5,874 nucleotides of DNA from Actinomycetota bacterium (GTDB lineage: Bacteria > Actinomycetota > Thermoleophilia > Gaiellales > F1-60-MAGs149). Below are positions 4,961 to 5,874 of the stretch, piece by piece. Every line of letters starts with the position of its first letter. Within the stretch, counting starts at the first letter, position 1. Below the pieces are notes generated by a model. It made no database searches. It was not told the DNA's origin and saw only the letters and a list, made by a program, of their open reading frames with translations. Location: the NCBI GenBank assembly GCA_947481755.1, contig CANKHS010000088.1:1-5874 (forward strand), written 5' to 3'. A program made the translations under genes and the position numbers.

Positions 4961-5620
4961 ATGCGTGCAATGGAACGCTTTGCCGAACTTGCGCAGACCG
5001 ACGCGCCCCACCTCGACGTGCTGGCGCTCGCGATTGCCAGCGCGTTGCGCGAGGTTGATAGCGATGCCGCGCTTGCCGAGCTCGACCGGTTGGCGGGCGA
5101 GGTCGTGCGTCATGGCCTGGGGGAGACGCCCGACGAGCAGCTCGACGCGCTCGCCGCCGTGTTGGGTCGGCACGAGGGCTTCGCGGGCGATGTGGAGGAG
5201 TACGACCATCCCAACAACTCGATGCTCGACCTCGTTCTGCAGCGACGACGCGGACTGCCGATCCTGCTCAGCGTCGTCTGGATCGAAGTGGGGCGGCGGC
5301 TTGGCCTTCCCCTACGGGGGGTTGGTCTACCGGGCCACTTCGTAGCGGCGTACTTCGGGGACGGTGGTCCGATCCTGATCGACCCGTTCAAAGGTGGCGT
5401 GCGTATGCCCGGAGTCCCCGCTGGTGTGACGATCGAGGCGACCCCGACCCACCAGACCGCGCTACGCATGCTCTCGAACCTCGTGGGCTCGTATGAGCGC
5501 CGTGGCGACGTCGGCAGGACACTGATTGCCGCCAGAATGCGCCTAGACCTACCGTTGGACGACCGTGATCGCCGGGTCATGGAGTTTGATCACAAGCGCG
5601 TCTCCGCGCGTATGAACTAG
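4961..5620 (+). CDS. SirB1-family / transglutaminase-like protein
   Basis: A 219-aa protein of the SirB1 (transglutaminase-like, Transglut_core2) family. The signature block is intact: HPNNSMLDLVLQRRRGLP (83-100), SVVWIEVGRRLGLP (104-117), GVGLPGHFVA (120-129) and ILIDPF (138-143). H126 and D141 sit where the transglutaminase catalytic His and Asp would be, but no Cys lies at the nucleophile position in the GLPILLSVVWIE segment; this seems usual for the family, so enzymatic activity is doubtful. A single TPR-like stretch (RMLSNLVGSYERRGDVGRTL) follows at 169-188 and the protein ends soon after, shorter than the usual 260-290 aa. Cellular role is poorly known. The start is chosen between ATG 4961 and ATG 4970; a GTG at 4922 follows an in-frame TAG but gives a poor N-terminus. 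No Shine-Dalgarno is seen. It may be the last gene of the flavoenzyme operon or separately transcribed. Confidence 0.85.
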   Translation: MRAMERFAELAQTDAPHLDVLALAIASALREVDSDAALAELDRLAGEVVRHGLGETPDEQLDALAAVLGRHEGFAGDVEEYDHPNNSMLDLVLQRRRGLPILLSVVWIEVGRRLGLPLRGVGLPGHFVAAYFGDGGPILIDPFKGGVRMPGVPAGVTIEATPTHQTALRMLSNLVGSYERRGDVGRTLIAARMRLDLPLDDRDRRVMEFDHKRVSARMN

Positions 5621-5651
5621 TCGGACATTCCCCCGACCCGTCGCGAACGAT

Positions 5652-5657
5652 TAGGAT
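5652..5657 (+). promoter_or_regulatory. putative -10 element of a leaderless transcript
   Basis: TAGGAT fits the TANNNT -10 pattern and lies 6 bases before the ATG at 5664, the spacing expected when transcription begins at the start codon itself. No Shine-Dalgarno is present, which agrees with a leaderless mRNA as is common in high-GC Gram-positive bacteria. No -35 hexamer is evident. The call rests on one hexamer and its position. Confidence 0.35.
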
Positions 5658-5663
5658 CTCACC

Positions 5664-5874
5664 ATGCATTCGTCCTACGCACTCAACTCCGAGGATTTCG
5701 ACGTCATTCGTGATGGCGCGTCCGCTCCACTCGCAACCCTCTGGCCCGGTGGTTACAAGAACGGCGATCGCTTCTGCGTGCTGATGGGAACCCCGATGGA
5801 TGCGGTTGGTTGCTCGAACTTGATTGGCGGAACGAACACGTTGTTCTACGACCACCTGCGCGAGACGCGCGGTA
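5664..5874 (+). CDS. unrecognised protein, N-terminal 70 residues, cut by right edge
   Basis: An open frame from ATG 5664 to the window edge gives 70 residues with no stop (begins MHSSYALNSEDFDVIRDG). I do not recognise the family. An in-frame TAG at 5652-5654 and the absence of any other upstream start fix the ATG. The visible part has no signal peptide or membrane span; it is rich in Gly, Asn and Asp and contains two cysteines (C38, C50) and motifs such as WPGGYKNGDRFCVLMGTP and YDHLRETRG, which look like a folded soluble enzyme rather than random coding. It lies 43 bp after the SirB1-like stop, in the same direction, probably with its own promoter. The remainder is needed to assign a function. 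Confidence 0.75.
   Translation, partial: MHSSYALNSEDFDVIRDGASAPLATLWPGGYKNGDRFCVLMGTPMDAVGCSNLIGGTNTLFYDHLRETRG

Noticed and set aside
5110..5580. Minus-strand open frame (156 aa) opposite the SirB1-like gene
   Set aside because: No motif, Arg/Ser/Pro-rich, fully antisense to a recognised family.
5620..5637. Small hairpin GTCGG / CCGAC after the SirB1-like stop
   Set aside because: Only a 5-bp stem with an 8-base loop and no T-run; too weak to call a terminator.

Overview
The window is high-GC bacterial DNA, densely coding, with 3-base gene overlaps and few recognisable Shine-Dalgarno sites. One start (position 5664) looks like a leaderless start. The gene content fits an actinobacterial-type organism: an iron-sulfur photolyase, a variant Fpg-type DNA glycosylase, two FAD amine-oxidase-type enzymes and a SirB1-like protein. 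That assignment is an inference from style and content; no ribosomal or other marker gene is present.

Left arm, minus strand: a Fpg/Nei-family DNA glycosylase (1592-2356) is followed by an FeS-BCP-type photolyase/cryptochrome (45 to about 1595 or 1628). The two touch or overlap and form a DNA-repair operon covering oxidised bases and UV photoproducts. A strong ribosome-binding sequence right after the photolyase stop hints at a further minus-strand gene running off the left edge.

Centre: the 141-bp gap between the divergent arms (2357-2497) holds a perfect 40-bp inverted repeat with no spacer (2415-2454), plus a 7-bp direct repeat with an 11-bp period. This is the most striking non-coding signal in the window and the best candidate for a shared control site or a dispersed genomic repeat.

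Right arm, plus strand: a PDS/amine-oxidase-like FAD oxidoreductase (2498-3748) overlaps by ATGA with a monomeric-sarcosine-oxidase-like flavoenzyme (3745-4893). After a 67-bp gap with two 12-bp palindromes comes a SirB1/transglutaminase-like protein (4961-5620). An unrecognised gene (5664 onward), probably with its own leaderless promoter, is cut by the right edge.

No mobile element, tRNA, rRNA, CRISPR array or defence system was seen. The points most worth following are the 40-bp palindrome, the missing ATG of the photolyase (an ATA sits where homologues start), the absent conserved Trp in the photolyase, the zinc-finger substitution in the glycosylase and the altered active site of the sarcosine-oxidase-like enzyme.
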